From: Streptomyces sp. Edi4
Lineage (GTDB): Bacteria; Actinomycetota; Actinomycetes; Streptomycetales; Streptomycetaceae
Length of the DNA stretch: 64,000 bases
Assembly: GCF_040253615.1 (NCBI RefSeq)
Contig: NZ_JBEJGY010000004.1
Span: 1,922,001 to 1,986,000, forward strand
Direction: 5' to 3'
In this document: positions 36,255-50,034 of the stretch, piece by piece
Layout: every line of letters begins with the position of its first letter
Numbering within the stretch: position 1 is the stretch's first letter
Program-made: the position numbers and the translations under genes
The notes under the pieces: generated by a model
The model's input: only the letters and a program-made list of their open reading frames with translations
Database searches by the model: none
Told to the model about the DNA's origin: nothing

Positions 36255-36878
36255 TCAGCGGGTGGCGGTGGCCAGTTTCAGGCCGAGGCCCACGAAAGCG
36301 ACGGCGAAGGTTCGCCGCATCCAGGCCAGCACCTTGGGCCGGGAGATGATGTGGTCCCGCACCCCGGCGGCGAACGCACCGTAGATGACGAAGACGACGA
36401 ACGTCATGATCATGAACACGGCCGACAGCTCCAGCATCGGCGCCAGCGACCCCGCGCTGTCCGCCGGGACGAACTGCGGCAGGAACGCCAGGAAGAACAT
36501 GGACAGCTTCGGGTTGAGGAAGTTGATCAGAATGGCGGTCCCGGTGATCTGCGCGGAGGACCGCTCCCGCTGCCCGCCGTCGCCTTCCGTGTCTATTCTC
36601 ATCGCCCCCTTCTCCCGCACGGTCTGCCAGGCGAGGAAGAGCAGGTAGCCGACGCCGGCCCATTTGAAGCTCGCGAACGCCACGGCGCTGGTGTGCAGGA
36701 TCGCGGCCAGGCCCGCGATCGCGGCGGCCAGGTGCGGCACGATCCCTAGCGTGCAGCCGAAGGCCGCGACGACCGACTTGCGAAAGCCCTGGGTCAGGCC
36801 GGTACCGACGGTGTACACCGCGCCCGTTCCCGGCGAGACCACGATGATGAACGCGGTGATCAAGAACTCAACACTCAT
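36255..36878 (-). CDS. LysE/RhtB family amino-acid exporter
   Basis: A 207-residue membrane protein with about six hydrophobic segments. The family start is FLITAFIIVVSPGTGAVYTVG, followed by GFRKSVVAAFGCTLGIVPH and NFLNPKLSMFFLAFLPQFV. RhtB proteins export homoserine, threonine or related amino acids; the substrate cannot be told. A charged loop (about 110-130, DTEGDGGQRERSS) sits between segments 3 and 4. It has its own promoter region, with a 15-bp direct repeat just upstream. Confidence 0.93.
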   Translation of the reverse strand: MSVEFLITAFIIVVSPGTGAVYTVGTGLTQGFRKSVVAAFGCTLGIVPHLAAAIAGLAAILHTSAVAFASFKWAGVGYLLFLAWQTVREKGAMRIDTEGDGGQRERSSAQITGTAILINFLNPKLSMFFLAFLPQFVPADSAGSLAPMLELSAVFMIMTFVVFVIYGAFAAGVRDHIISRPKVLAWMRRTFAVAFVGLGLKLATATR

Positions 36879-36906
36879 GAAGTGACGCTCCCTTGATGGG
36901 CAGTCA

Positions 36907-36936
36907 GTTCTGCCTGGTCATGTTCTGCCTGGTCAT
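36907..36936. repeat. 15-bp tandem repeat upstream of the LysE-type gene
   Basis: GTTCTGCCTGGTCAT occurs twice back to back (36907-36921, 36922-36936), 29 bp upstream of the exporter start. It could be a paired regulator site or a simple duplication. Confidence 0.6.
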
Positions 36937-37084
36937 GTGTCGGCGTCACTCTGCCATCGCCACGGACCGAGCGCCTTCACAGAACGCATCGTGGACACGC
37001 CGCGACGCCCGCCCAGTCGTCCGGTCGGGGACAGTGGGGCGGGCGCCGGTCAGTTCCGTACCTCGTTGTACGGGACGATGGGGG

Positions 37085-38537
37085 TCAGACCGTCAGGGCG
37101 CGGTCGGTTGGGCGGATCGGCGCGGGCAGGTCGCTCGCGCCGGTCAGATAGCGGTCCACGCCCCGGGCGGCGGAGCGGCCCTCGGCGATCGCCCAGACGA
37201 TCAGGGACTGGCCGCGCCCCGCGTCACCGGCGACGAACACGCCGTCGACGTTGGTGGCGAAGTCGGCGTCGCGCGCCACGTTGCCCCGCGCGTCCAGTTC
37301 GAGGCCGAGCTGCTGGACGAGGCCGTTGGCCTGGTCGGTGCCGGTGAAGCCCATGGCGAGGGTGACCAGCTGCGCGGGGATGGAACGCTCGGTGCCGGGC
37401 TTCGGCGTCAGCTTGCCGTCGATGAACTCGACCTCGGTGAGGTGCAGCGACTGCACGTTGCCGTCCTCGTCGCCCTCGAAGTGGGTGGTGGAGACGGAGT
37501 AGACCCGCTCGCCGCCCTCCTCGTGCGCGGAGGTCACCTTGTAGAGCATGGGGAAGGTGGGCCAGGGCTGGTTCGGGTTCCGCTCGTCGCCCGGCCTCGG
37601 CATGATCTCCAGCTGGGTGACGGAGGCCGCGCCCTGGCGGTGGGCGGTGCCCACGCAGTCCGCGCCGGTGTCGCCGCCGCCGATGACCACGACGTGCTTG
37701 CCCTCGGCGGTGATCGGCGGGGTGACGAAGTCGCCCTCCCGCACCTTGTTCGAGAGCGGCAGGTACTCCATCGCGAAGTGGATGCCCTTCAGCTCGCGGC
37801 CGGGGACGGGCAGGTCGCGCGAGACGGTGGCGCCGGCCGCGATGACGACCGCGTCGTAGCGCCCCCGCAGCTTGGCGGCGTCGATGTCGCGGCCGATCTC
37901 GACCTCGGTACGGAACTTGGTGCCCTCCGCGCGCATCTGCTCGATGCGGCGGTTGATGTGCACCTTCTCCATCTTGAACTCGGGGATGCCGTAGCGCAGC
38001 AGGCCGCCGATGCGGTCGGCGCGCTCGTACACGGCGACGGTGTGGCCGGCCCGGGTCAGCTGCTGGGCGGCGGCGAGACCCGCCGGGCCCGAGCCGATGA
38101 CCGCGACCGTCTTGCCGGACAGGCGCTCGGGCGCCTGCGGCCGGACGTCACCCGTGTCCCACGCCTTGTCGATGATGGAGACTTCGACGTTCTTGATGGT
38201 GACGGCGGGCTGGTTGATGCCGAGCACGCACGCCGACTCGCAGGGCGCCGGGCACAGCCGCCCGGTGAACTCGGGGAAGTTGTTGGTGGCGTGCAGCCGC
38301 TCGGCGGCGGTGTGCCAGTCCTCGCGGTAGGCGTAGTCGTTCCACTCGGGGATGAGGTTTCCGAGCGGACAGCCGTTGTGGCAGAAGGGGATGCCGCAGT
38401 CCATGCAGCGCCCGGCCTGCTTGCTGATGATCGGCAGCAGGGAGCCGGGAACGTAGACCTCGTTCCAGTCCTTGACCCGCTCGCCCACCGGGCGGGTCCT
38501 GGCGACCTCGCGCCCGGTGGTCAAAAAGCCCTTGGGA

Positions 38538-38545
<8 letters not shown>
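37085..38545 (-). CDS. gltD: Glutamate synthase (NADPH) small subunit
   Basis: A 486-residue flavoprotein that passes electrons from NADPH to the large subunit. N-terminal cysteines for two 4Fe-4S clusters are in [19 protein letters not shown] and [13 protein letters not shown]. The FAD site is [17 protein letters not shown] and the NADPH site [17 protein letters not shown]. The C-terminal [18 protein letters not shown] completes the FAD fold. The ATG (38543-38545) lies within the last codons of gltB (8-nt overlap), so translation is coupled. Together they convert glutamine and 2-oxoglutarate to two glutamates. Confidence 0.97.
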
Positions 38546-43130
<4,585 letters not shown>

Positions 43131-43344
43131 CGGCACTCCCGTCGTCGTCGTGGCATGTGAACAGCCGAGGGACGACGTTGGCCCTCTGCGAAATTTGGTG
43201 CAGGTTACATGATGGAACGTATCTCGGGAACCGGATAGTTCATTCCAGCATGCGGACACCCGGGTGCGAGCTTCCTTGCTCACGGGGGCGCACAGGAGTG
43301 CGGGAGCTGGGTGTGTACGGCCTATGCCCGGGGCCACGAGATTC

Positions 43345-43371
43345 GAAACCGCCGAGTAACGATTAGTTATG
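43345..43371. promoter_or_regulatory. GlnR-like box upstream of gltB
   Basis: GAAAC (43345-43349) and GTAAC (43356-43360) are separated by six bases, then six more and TTATG. This matches the GTNAC-N6-GAAAC spacing of the Streptomyces nitrogen regulator GlnR, with the half-sites in swapped order. It lies 215 bp upstream of gltB, in the 365-bp gene-free stretch 43131-43495. That stretch also holds AT-richer promoter-like DNA and the terminator at 43435-43469. Confidence 0.35.
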
Positions 43372-43434
43372 TGGCCGCCTGCATACTCCGCCATTCTACG
43401 GCCCGAGGCCCGCTCACGGGCAGGACGAATGTCA

Positions 43435-43469
43435 CACGGGGGCGGAGCCAGGTCGGCTCCGCCCCCGTG
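43435..43469. terminator. Perfect 15-bp terminator hairpin after the VIT1-like gene
   Basis: CACGGGGGCGGAGCC (43435-43449) and GGCTCCGCCCCCGTG (43455-43469) pair perfectly across a 5-nt loop, 26 bp past the stop of the metal transporter on the minus strand. It insulates that gene from gltB. Confidence 0.8.
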
Positions 43470-43495
43470 AGGTGGTCCTTCTCGCTTGGCGTCCG

Positions 43496-44227
43496 TCAGC
43501 CGATGGCGGTGTCGAAGAGGTGGCCGAGTCCGAAGGTCAGGGCGGCCGCCGCGCCGCCGAGAGCCAGCTGGCGCACGCCGCTGAACCACCACGAGCGGGC
43601 CGTCACCTTGGCGACCACCGCGCCGCATCCGAACAGGCCCACCAGGGCGAGCAGCACCGCGGGCCACAGCGCCCTCGCGCCCAGCAGATAGGGCAGCAGT
43701 GGCAGCAGCGCGCCGAGCGCGAAGGAGGCGAAGGAGGACACCGCCGCGACCAGGGGCGAGGGCAGGTCGGTGGGGTCGATGCCCAGTTCCTCGCGGGCGT
43801 GGATCTCCAGCGCCTGCTCGGGGTCGCGCGAGAGCTGGCGGGCGACCTCGCGGGCCAGGCCCGGCTCGACGCCGCGCGACATGTACAGCTCGGCGAGCTC
43901 GCGCTCCTCGTCGGCCGGGTGCTTGCGCAACTCCCGCCGCTCGATGTCGAGTTCGGCCTCCACGAGCTCGCGCTGCGAGGCGACCGAGGTGTACTCGCCG
44001 GCCGCCATCGAGAAGGCGCCGGCCGCGAGACCGGCGAGCCCGGTGATGACGATGGTCTGGTGCGAGACGGCGCCGCCGGCGACACCCGTCATCAGGGCGA
44101 GGTTGGAGACCAGGCCGTCCATCGCGCCGAACACGGCCGGGCGCAGCCAGCCACCGTTGACGTCACGGTGGGTGTGGTTGTCGCGGTGCGCCTCGTGCAG
44201 CGTCGCTTCGGTATCAATGATGGACAC
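43496..44227 (-). CDS. VIT1/CCC1-family iron/manganese transporter
   Basis: A 243-residue membrane protein. The start GTG 44225-44227 ([13 protein letters not shown]) has an AAGGGG ribosome binding site; the longer frame is unlikely. Family hallmarks are the N-terminal [40 protein letters not shown] and a charged cytoplasmic helical pair with [19 protein letters not shown]. It ends with three hydrophobic segments. The family moves Fe(II) or Mn(II) out of the cytoplasm. A perfect dyad upstream (44333-44356) may bind a metal regulator. Confidence 0.9.
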   Translation of the reverse strand: MSIIDTEATLHEAHRDNHTHRDVNGGWLRPAVFGAMDGLVSNLALMTGVAGGAVSHQTIVITGLAGLAAGAFSMAAGEYTSVASQRELVEAELDIERRELRKHPADEERELAELYMSRGVEPGLAREVARQLSRDPEQALEIHAREELGIDPTDLPSPLVAAVSSFASFALGALLPLLPYLLGARALWPAVLLALVGLFGCGAVVAKVTARSWWFSGVRQLALGGAAAALTFGLGHLFDTAIG

Positions 44228-44332
44228 AGCTATCCCCTTGCGTCTCGCAGCGGGCACATCCACGTCCCGCGCCCCCTCAACAGCGTCGAAACTACGCTCG
44301 ATGTAAGGGCCGCGCCAGCAAGCAAGGCCTTA

Positions 44333-44356
44333 CTTAGTGAGGGTGGGCTCACTAAG
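44333..44356. promoter_or_regulatory. Perfect 9-bp dyad between VIT1-like gene and ribokinase
   Basis: CTTAGTGAG and CTCACTAAG are separated by GGTGGG. The AT content of the arms stands out in this region. It lies 106 bp upstream of the metal transporter and 107 bp upstream of rbsK. It resembles a dimeric repressor operator in general shape, but not the standard 19-bp DmdR/IdeR iron box. Confidence 0.5.
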
Positions 44357-44462
44357 GGTGACCTCCGTGGAGCCGGTGGGCCGCCCCGGCGGACCGCCCC
44401 GCCGAACGCGCCGCGTCCGCGCGCGGGCACATATCCGGGCGCCCTCGGGAGACAATCCCGGC

Positions 44463-45350
44463 ATGACCCGGATCACCGTGCTCGGCAGCACCAACATGGA
44501 CCTCGTCGCCTACGTCACGACCGCGCCCCGCAGCGGCGAGACCGTCACCGGCCACGAGTTCCGCACCGTTCCCGGCGGCAAGGGCGCCAACCAGGCGGTC
44601 GCCGCGGCCCGGGCCGGGGCGGAGGTCGCGATGATCGGCGCGGTCGGCACCGACGAGTTCGGCGACCGGCTGCGCGCCACCCTCGAACACGCGGGCGTCG
44701 ACATCGACCTGCTGCGCACCACCGAGGGCCCCTCCGGCACCGCGCACATCGTGGTGGACGGCGACGGCGGCAACGCGATCGTCGTCATCCCCGGCGCCAA
44801 CGCGTCGGTCACCTCGCTCAGCCACGCCGACCGGGCCTCGATCGCCGGGGCGCAGTCGCTGCTGCTCCAACTGGAGCTGCCGATGAGCGCGGTCATCGAA
44901 GGCGCCGAAGCGGCCCGCCGCAACGGGGTCCCCACGATCCTCACGCCCGCCCCCGCGCAGCCCCTGCCGCCCGAACTCCTCGCCCACACCGACCTGTTGG
45001 TGCCCAACGAGCACGAGGCGGCGACGCTGACCGGCATCTCGGGCGACCCCGAGCGGGCGGCGGCGGCGCTCCTCGCGCAGGTGCCCCAGGTCGTGATCAC
45101 CCTGGGCGCGCGGGGCTGTCTGTACGCGTCGCGCTCCCAGCCCGAGCCGGTGGCGGTGCTGGCCCCGCCCGTCACCGCCGTGGACACGACCGGCGCGGGC
45201 GACACCTTCGTGGGCGCCCTCGCGGTGGCGCTGGCCGAGGGCCGCCCGATGACGGACGCGCTGACGTGGGCCTCCAGCGCGGCCGCGCTGTCGGTCCAGC
45301 GCCCGGGGGCGGCGACGTCGATGCCGTACCGCTCCGAGATCAACGGATAA
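44463..45350 (+). CDS. rbsK: Ribokinase (PfkB family)
   Basis: A 295-residue sugar kinase that phosphorylates ribose. The start MTRITVLGSTNMDLVAYV (ATG 44463) is at the family N-terminus. PfkB signatures are GGKGANQAVAAARAG near residue 38 and the catalytic DTTGAGDTFVGALA near 240, with VPNEHEAATLTG between them. No rbs transporter genes are near. It is followed by a 17-bp repeat array and convergent with lgt. Ribokinase is the best match, but other PfkB sugar kinases share these motifs. Confidence 0.9.
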   Translation: MTRITVLGSTNMDLVAYVTTAPRSGETVTGHEFRTVPGGKGANQAVAAARAGAEVAMIGAVGTDEFGDRLRATLEHAGVDIDLLRTTEGPSGTAHIVVDGDGGNAIVVIPGANASVTSLSHADRASIAGAQSLLLQLELPMSAVIEGAEAARRNGVPTILTPAPAQPLPPELLAHTDLLVPNEHEAATLTGISGDPERAAAALLAQVPQVVITLGARGCLYASRSQPEPVAVLAPPVTAVDTTGAGDTFVGALAVALAEGRPMTDALTWASSAAALSVQRPGAATSMPYRSEING

Positions 45351-45394
45351 CGCCTCGGAGGGGAGCGGGTGGCAGGCCGGCCCGGGCGCTTGCT

Positions 45395-45577
45395 GCCCGG
45401 GCTTCCTGCTGTACGGACTTTCGCGCCGCCCGGGCCCTCGTGCCGCCCGGACCTTCGCGCCGCCCGGGCTTCCTGCTGTACGGACCTTCGTGCGGCCCGG
45501 GGCTTCGTGCCGCCCGAGCTTCCTGCTGCCCAGGGATTCGCGCCGCCCGGGCCTTCGCGCTGCCCGGGCCGGCTCGG
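45395..45577. repeat. Degenerate 16/17-bp tandem repeat with 50-bp higher-order period
   Basis: Units close to GCCCGGGCCTTCGCGCC begin at 45395, 45411, 45428, 45445, 45462, 45478, 45495, 45512, 45528, 45545 and 45562. From 45428 on the spacing runs 17, 17, 16, so every third unit returns after exactly 50 bp. Variant sequences such as GCTTCCTGCTG recur at that longer period. It fills the spacer between rbsK and lgt. The period is not a multiple of three, so it is not a protein repeat. Confidence 0.8.
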
Positions 45578-46621
45578 TCAGGCCTTCTTCGGCTCCGGTC
45601 GCGCCGCCGACGACTCCGCCTTCGGCTCGTCCCTCGGTTCGGAGATCGTCCCGGAGACCGGCTCGTCCCTGGGCTCGGTCGCGGCCCCGGTCGCGGTCCC
45701 GGCCCCGGTCGCGGTCGCGGCACCGGCCGCGGCCTTCGGCTCTGCCGGGCTGTCCGCGTCCCCCGCGCCGCGGGGCTTGTCCAGGGACACCGGCGCCCCG
45801 TCGTCCTGGGCGCCCGGCTCGACGATCTCCTCGCGGCCCGGGCGCAGCTTCGCCGAGATCACGATGTAGGCGACCGCGAGCAGGAAGACACCGCCGGCCG
45901 TCCAGTCGTTCAGGCGCAGGCCCAGGATGTGATGGGCCTCGTCGACCCGCATGTACTCGATCCAGAACCGGCCTACGCAGTACGTGGCGACGTACAGCGC
46001 GAACGCCCGGCCGTGGCCCAGCTTGAAGCGGCGGTCGGCCCAGATGATCAGGAAACCGGCGCCCAGGCACCACAGCGACTCGTACAGGAACGTCGGGTGG
46101 TAGGTGCCCGCGATCCGGTTCGGGCCCTCGCTGATCTTCAGGGCCCAGGGCACGTCGGTGGGGCGGCCGTACAGCTCCTGGTTGAACCAGTTGCCCCAGC
46201 GGCCGATCGCCTGGGCGAAGGCGAGACCGGGGGCCAGCGCGTCGGCCCAGGCCGGCAGCGGGATGCCCCGGCGGCGGCAGCCGATCCAGGCGCCGACCGC
46301 GCCGAGCGCGACCGCGCCCCAGATGCCGAGGCCGCCCTCCCAGATCTTGAAGGCGCCGACCCAGTCCTCGCCCTCGCTGAAGTAGAGCTGGTAGTCGGTG
46401 ATGACGTGGTAGAGCCGGCCGCCCACCAGGCCGAAGGGCACCGCCCAGACGGCGATGTCGGCGACGGTGCCGGTGCGGCCGCCGCGGGCGATCCACCGCT
46501 TGTTGCCGTACCAGACGGCGACGAAGACACCGATGATGATGCAGAAGGCATAGCCGCGCAGCGGGATCGGCCCGAGGTGGAGCACCCCGGTCGACGGGCT
46601 GGGGATGAAGGCAAGTTCCAT
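45578..46621 (-). CDS. lgt: Prolipoprotein diacylglyceryl transferase
   Basis: A 347-residue membrane enzyme that attaches diacylglycerol to the lipobox cysteine of lipoproteins. The start MELAFIPSPSTGVLHLGPIP is followed by about seven membrane segments. The Lgt signature GRWGNWFNQELYGRPT is near residue 140, and YHPTFLYESLWCLG and GRFWIEYMRVDE are typical. A C-terminal cytoplasmic tail of about 80 residues is rich in Ala, Glu and Thr (ATATGAGTATGAATEPRDEP), common in Streptomyces Lgt. It is downstream of the DsbA-like gene on the same strand. Confidence 0.95.
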   Translation of the reverse strand: MELAFIPSPSTGVLHLGPIPLRGYAFCIIIGVFVAVWYGNKRWIARGGRTGTVADIAVWAVPFGLVGGRLYHVITDYQLYFSEGEDWVGAFKIWEGGLGIWGAVALGAVGAWIGCRRRGIPLPAWADALAPGLAFAQAIGRWGNWFNQELYGRPTDVPWALKISEGPNRIAGTYHPTFLYESLWCLGAGFLIIWADRRFKLGHGRAFALYVATYCVGRFWIEYMRVDEAHHILGLRLNDWTAGGVFLLAVAYIVISAKLRPGREEIVEPGAQDDGAPVSLDKPRGAGDADSPAEPKAAAGAATATGAGTATGAATEPRDEPVSGTISEPRDEPKAESSAARPEPKKA

Positions 46622-46701
46622 GGCAGGGTCGACGCTACCGTGCCGGGCGGGCGCGGCGGCAACCCGCCCGGCAACTTATGAGTAACGAGAGCCCCCCGAG
46701 G

Positions 46702-47541
46702 TCAGGACGCGGGCGCCGTGGCCTTGGCTGTGGTCTTGCCCGGCGCCTTGCCCTTGTTGGCCTGGGCGACCCACTTCTTCAGGTTGGCCGGGCTGATCTG
46801 CTCGTTGCCCTTCATCGGGAAGATGGACACCCCGTTGAGCTGCACGGTGGGCGTGCCGTTGAACTTGCCCGCCTGGAAGGCCTCGTTGGACTTCACCACC
46901 CAGCTGTTGTGCGTGCCGTTCTGGACGCAGGAGCGGAAGGCGGGGGTGTCCAGGCCCGGGACCTTCTTGGCCAGGTCGAGCAGCTTGTTGTTGTCGGCGT
47001 AGGCGTCGTCCGTCTCGTCGGGCTGGTTGGTGTAGAGGACGTCGTGGTACGCGGTGAACTTGCCCGCGTCCTGCGCGCAGGCCGCCGCGTTGGCCGCGTG
47101 CAGCGAACCGCCGCCCCGGGTCTTGTCGTCGATCAGGGTGGCCAGGTGGTACTGGACGCGGATCTGGCCGTTCTTCTCCAACTCGTGAATGGTCGAGCGG
47201 AAGCCGTTCTCGAAGGCGGCGCAGGCCGGGCAGCGGAAGTCCTCCCACACCGTGAGCGTGGAGGGTGCGTCGGCGGCGCCTGCCGGGATGGCCGGCTGGT
47301 CCTTCTCATCGGCTCCGCTGGGGGCGACCATCGGGCCGGCGGTGCTCGCGCTCTTGGCGCTGTCGCCGCCGCCCGCGTTGGCGGCGATCACGCCGATCAC
47401 CGCGGCCAGGGCCAGCACGCCGACCACGGCGCCCGCCACGATCAGCTGCCGGCGGCGCCGCTCGCCCGCCTTGCGCTGCTCGCGTTCCTTGATGAGCCGG
47501 TCACGCGCGGCCCTTTTCGCATCGGGGTTCTTGTCACTCAC
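46702..47541 (-). CDS. Membrane-anchored DsbA-like thioredoxin-fold protein
   Basis: A 279-residue protein. The likely start is GTG 47539-47541 (VSDKNPDAKRAARDRLI). A basic N-terminal stretch (KEREQRKAGERRRR) and one hydrophobic segment (LIVAGAVVGVLALAAVIGVI) anchor it with the C-terminus outside. The thioredoxin-fold domain carries the CxxC motif in DFRCPACAAFE, an inserted helical region with two more cysteines, and NGTPTVQLNG with the cis-proline. It should form or rearrange disulfides in exported proteins. It follows trpA by 84 bp, and such a thioredoxin gene next to lgt is common in Streptomyces. Confidence 0.9.
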   Translation of the reverse strand: MSDKNPDAKRAARDRLIKEREQRKAGERRRRQLIVAGAVVGVLALAAVIGVIAANAGGGDSAKSASTAGPMVAPSGADEKDQPAIPAGAADAPSTLTVWEDFRCPACAAFENGFRSTIHELEKNGQIRVQYHLATLIDDKTRGGGSLHAANAAACAQDAGKFTAYHDVLYTNQPDETDDAYADNNKLLDLAKKVPGLDTPAFRSCVQNGTHNSWVVKSNEAFQAGKFNGTPTVQLNGVSIFPMKGNEQISPANLKKWVAQANKGKAPGKTTAKATAPAS

Positions 47542-47625
47542 ACCCGCAGCAACGAACCGGGGAGGCACGCCCGTGCCTCCCCGGTCCCACTTCCACCCGT
47601 ACGGGTGAGCTGTGCGAGGAGCGCG

Positions 47626-48441
47626 CTAGTGCGCCCGGCGAACGCCTTCGGCGAGCTCGGCCGCCAGTTCCCGTACGGCGACCAGGCCCGCCGCGTGGTC
47701 GGGGGCGTCCAGCATGCGCTTGACGAAGGCCGAGCCGACGATCACGCCGTCGGCGAAGGCGGCGACCTCCTTGGCCTGCGCCGCGTTCGAGACGCCGAGG
47801 CCCACACAGACCGGCAGGTCCGTGGTGGCCCGGGTGCGGCGCACCAGGTCCTCGGCCGAGGCGCCGACCGACTCCCGGGTGCCGGTGACACCCATCAGGG
47901 AGGCCGCGTACACGAAGCCGGAGCCGGCCGCCGTGATGGTGGCAAGGCGGGCGTCCTTGCTGCTGGGGGCGACCACGAAGACCGTGCCGAGGCCGTGCTT
48001 CTCGGCGTGCTCGCGCCACACCCCGGACTCCTCGACCGGCAGGTCGGGCAGGATGCAGCCCGCGCCGCCGGCCTCGGCGAGCTCGGCGGTGAAGCGCTCG
48101 ACGCCGTACCGGTCGACGGGGTTCCAGTACGTCATGACCAGGACGGGCTTGCCGGTGGCCGCGTGGGCCTCGCGGACGGTGCGCAGCACGTCGGCGATCT
48201 TCACGCCGCCCTTGAGGGCGATGTCGTCGGCGGTCTGGATGACGGGGCCGTCCAGGACCGGGTCGCTGTGCGGCAGGCCCACCTCGACGATGTCGGCGCC
48301 GCCCTCGAAGACGGCCTTGACCGCTTCGATGCCGCCGTCGACGGTCGGGAAGCCGGCCGGCAGATAGGCGATGAGTGCGGCCCGGTCCTCGGCCTTCGCC
48401 TTGGCCAGGGTGGCGTCCAGCAGGGTCACGTTGCCGCTCAC
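47626..48441 (-). CDS. trpA: Tryptophan synthase alpha subunit
   Basis: A 271-residue TIM barrel that cleaves indole-3-glycerol phosphate to indole and glyceraldehyde phosphate. The start GTG (48439-48441) overlaps the trpB stop. Catalytic Glu and Asp are in [17 protein letters not shown] and the nearby [11 protein letters not shown] strand region. The phosphate site is [13 protein letters not shown] and [12 protein letters not shown]. The indole is channelled to TrpB in an alpha2beta2 complex. Confidence 0.97.
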   Translation of the reverse strand: MSGNVTLLDATLAKAKAEDRAALIAYLPAGFPTVDGGIEAVKAVFEGGADIVEVGLPHSDPVLDGPVIQTADDIALKGGVKIADVLRTVREAHAATGKPVLVMTYWNPVDRYGVERFTAELAEAGGAGCILPDLPVEESGVWREHAEKHGLGTVFVVAPSSKDARLATITAAGSGFVYAASLMGVTGTRESVGASAEDLVRRTRATTDLPVCVGLGVSNAAQAKEVAAFADGVIVGSAFVKRMLDAPDHAAGLVAVRELAAELAEGVRRAH

Positions 48442-49724
48442 TTGGCGTCTCCCTCGATCTCGGCGAGGCCCGCGGCGTCGGCGGCCACCTCTGCGTCGGT
48501 GCCGTACAGGCCGAAGTAGCGCGCGGCCGTGTCCATGTCCTTGTCGCCGCGGCCGGACAGGTTGATCACGATCAGACCGTCCTTGCCGAGCTCCTTGCCG
48601 ACGTCGAGCGCGCCCGCGAGCGCGTGCGCCGACTCGATGGCCGGGATGATGCCCTCGGTGCGCGACAGCAGGCGAAGGGCCTGCATCGCGGCGTCGTCGG
48701 TGACCGCGCGGTACTCGCCGCGGCCGATGTCCTTGAGGTAGGAGTGCTCGGGCCCGATGCCCGGGTAGTCCAGGCCCGCCGAGATCGAGTAGGGCTCGGT
48801 GATCTGGCCCTCCTCGTCCTGGAGGACGTAACTGCGCGAGCCGTGCAGGATGCCGGGCTCGCCCGCGGTCAGGGTCGCCGCGTGCTCGCCGCTCTCCACG
48901 CCGTGGCCGGCGGGCTCGCAGCCGATGAGGCGTACGGAGGCGTCCGGGATGAAGGCGTGGAAGAGGCCGATGGCGTTGGAGCCGCCGCCGACGCAGGCGA
49001 CCGCCGCGTCGGGCAGGCGTCCGGCGCGCTCCAGGATCTGGCGGCGGGCCTCGACGCCGATCACGCGGTGGAAGTCGCGCACCATCGCGGGGAAGGGGTG
49101 GGGTCCGGCGACCGTGCCGAAGAGGTAGTGGGTGCGGTCGACGTTGGCGACCCAGTCGCGGAACGCCTCGTTGATGGCGTCCTTGAGGGTGCGGCTGCCG
49201 GAGGCGACGGGGATGACCTCGGCGCCGAGCATCCGCATCCGGGCCACGTTCAGGGCCTGGCGCTGGGTGTCGATCTCGCCCATGTAGATGGTGCATTCGA
49301 GGCCGAACAGGGCGCAGGCGGTCGCGGTGGCGACGCCGTGCTGGCCGGCTCCGGTCTCGGCGATGACGCGGGTCTTGCCCATGCGCTTGGTGAGCAGCGC
49401 CTGGCCGAGCACGTTGTTGATCTTGTGTGAGCCGGTGTGGTTGAGGTCTTCGCGCTTGAGGAAGACCCGGGCGCCGCCCGCGTGCTCGGCGAACCGGGGC
49501 ACCTCGGTGAGGGCGCTGGGCCGGCCGGTGTAGTTGACCATCAGCTCGTTGAGCTCGGCCGCGAAGGCGGGGTCGTGCTTGGCCTTGTCGTACTCGACGG
49601 CCACCTCGTCGACCGCGGCGACCAGCGCCTCGGGGATGAATTTGCCTCCGTAGGCGCCGAAGTAGCCCTGGGGGCTGGGGACTTGGCCCTCCGGGTCGGG
49701 TACGAAGAAGTCGTGCTCAGGCAT
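48438..49724 (-). CDS. trpB: Tryptophan synthase beta subunit
   Basis: A 428-residue PLP enzyme that joins indole and serine to tryptophan. The PLP lysine is in [37 protein letters not shown] and the phosphate loop [15 protein letters not shown] are conserved. It is preceded by 151 bp holding one copy of the interspersed GTTCCCCGCGCCCC repeat and then trpM, so it may have its own promoter. Confidence 0.98.
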   Translation of the reverse strand: MPEHDFFVPDPEGQVPSPQGYFGAYGGKFIPEALVAAVDEVAVEYDKAKHDPAFAAELNELMVNYTGRPSALTEVPRFAEHAGGARVFLKREDLNHTGSHKINNVLGQALLTKRMGKTRVIAETGAGQHGVATATACALFGLECTIYMGEIDTQRQALNVARMRMLGAEVIPVASGSRTLKDAINEAFRDWVANVDRTHYLFGTVAGPHPFPAMVRDFHRVIGVEARRQILERAGRLPDAAVACVGGGSNAIGLFHAFIPDASVRLIGCEPAGHGVESGEHAATLTAGEPGILHGSRSYVLQDEEGQITEPYSISAGLDYPGIGPEHSYLKDIGRGEYRAVTDDAAMQALRLLSRTEGIIPAIESAHALAGALDVGKELGKDGLIVINLSGRGDKDMDTAARYFGLYGTDAEVAADAAGLAEIEGDAK

Positions 49725-49830
49725 GCGGATACCTCGCGGGGGCGGTGTGTGCCCCGGTCCTGGGTTGGCTGGTTGGCAGGGCTGCGCCCAGGCGCCGCGG
49801 GTGCTGAGGTGGAGGCGCGACTTCAGACCG

Positions 49831-49873
49831 TCGTGGCTGGTCGCGCGGTTCCCCGCGCCCCTTGCGGGGCCCG
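49831..49873. repeat. Single copy of the interspersed GTTCCCCGCGCCCC repeat
   Basis: The sequence TGGTCGCGCGGTTCCCCGCG, followed by CCCCTTGCGGGGC, lies between trpB and trpM. It matches the repeat families at 18, 26 and 34.5 kb. CCCCTTGCGGGG can form a small hairpin, which may weaken readthrough from trpM to trpB. Confidence 0.65.
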
Positions 49874-49875
49874 GC

Positions 49876-50031
49876 TCACGCGGCGCTCGGGCCGCCGCGC
49901 CATCGCATGCCGTTGACCTGGCCGGGCTCCGAGCCGATCACATACCGCACCCGCCGCCCGTGCACCCGGCGCGCCGGAGCGCGGCAGCCGCGCGGGCGGC
50001 AGCCGGGGGCGAGACGGGCGGAGATGGGCAC
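49876..50031 (-). CDS. trpM: TrpM, small basic protein of the trp locus
   Basis: A 51-residue protein starting at GTG 50029-50031. It is very basic: [20 protein letters not shown], then [18 protein letters not shown] recognise the sequence from its position between trpC and trpB and its core [16 protein letters not shown], as in the Streptomyces coelicolor trpM (trpX) gene. There it has been linked to control of tryptophan production and of development. It starts 3 bp after the trpC stop, so it is coupled to trpC. It is too short to stand out by length alone. Confidence 0.8.
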   Translation of the reverse strand: MPISARLAPGCRPRGCRAPARRVHGRRVRYVIGSEPGQVNGMRWRGGPSAA

Positions 50032-50034
50032 GGG

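Noticed and set aside
43131..43667. N-terminal extension of GltB to 43667
   Set aside because: The extension has no homology-like content, and the class II glutaminase needs a short propeptide before Cys28.
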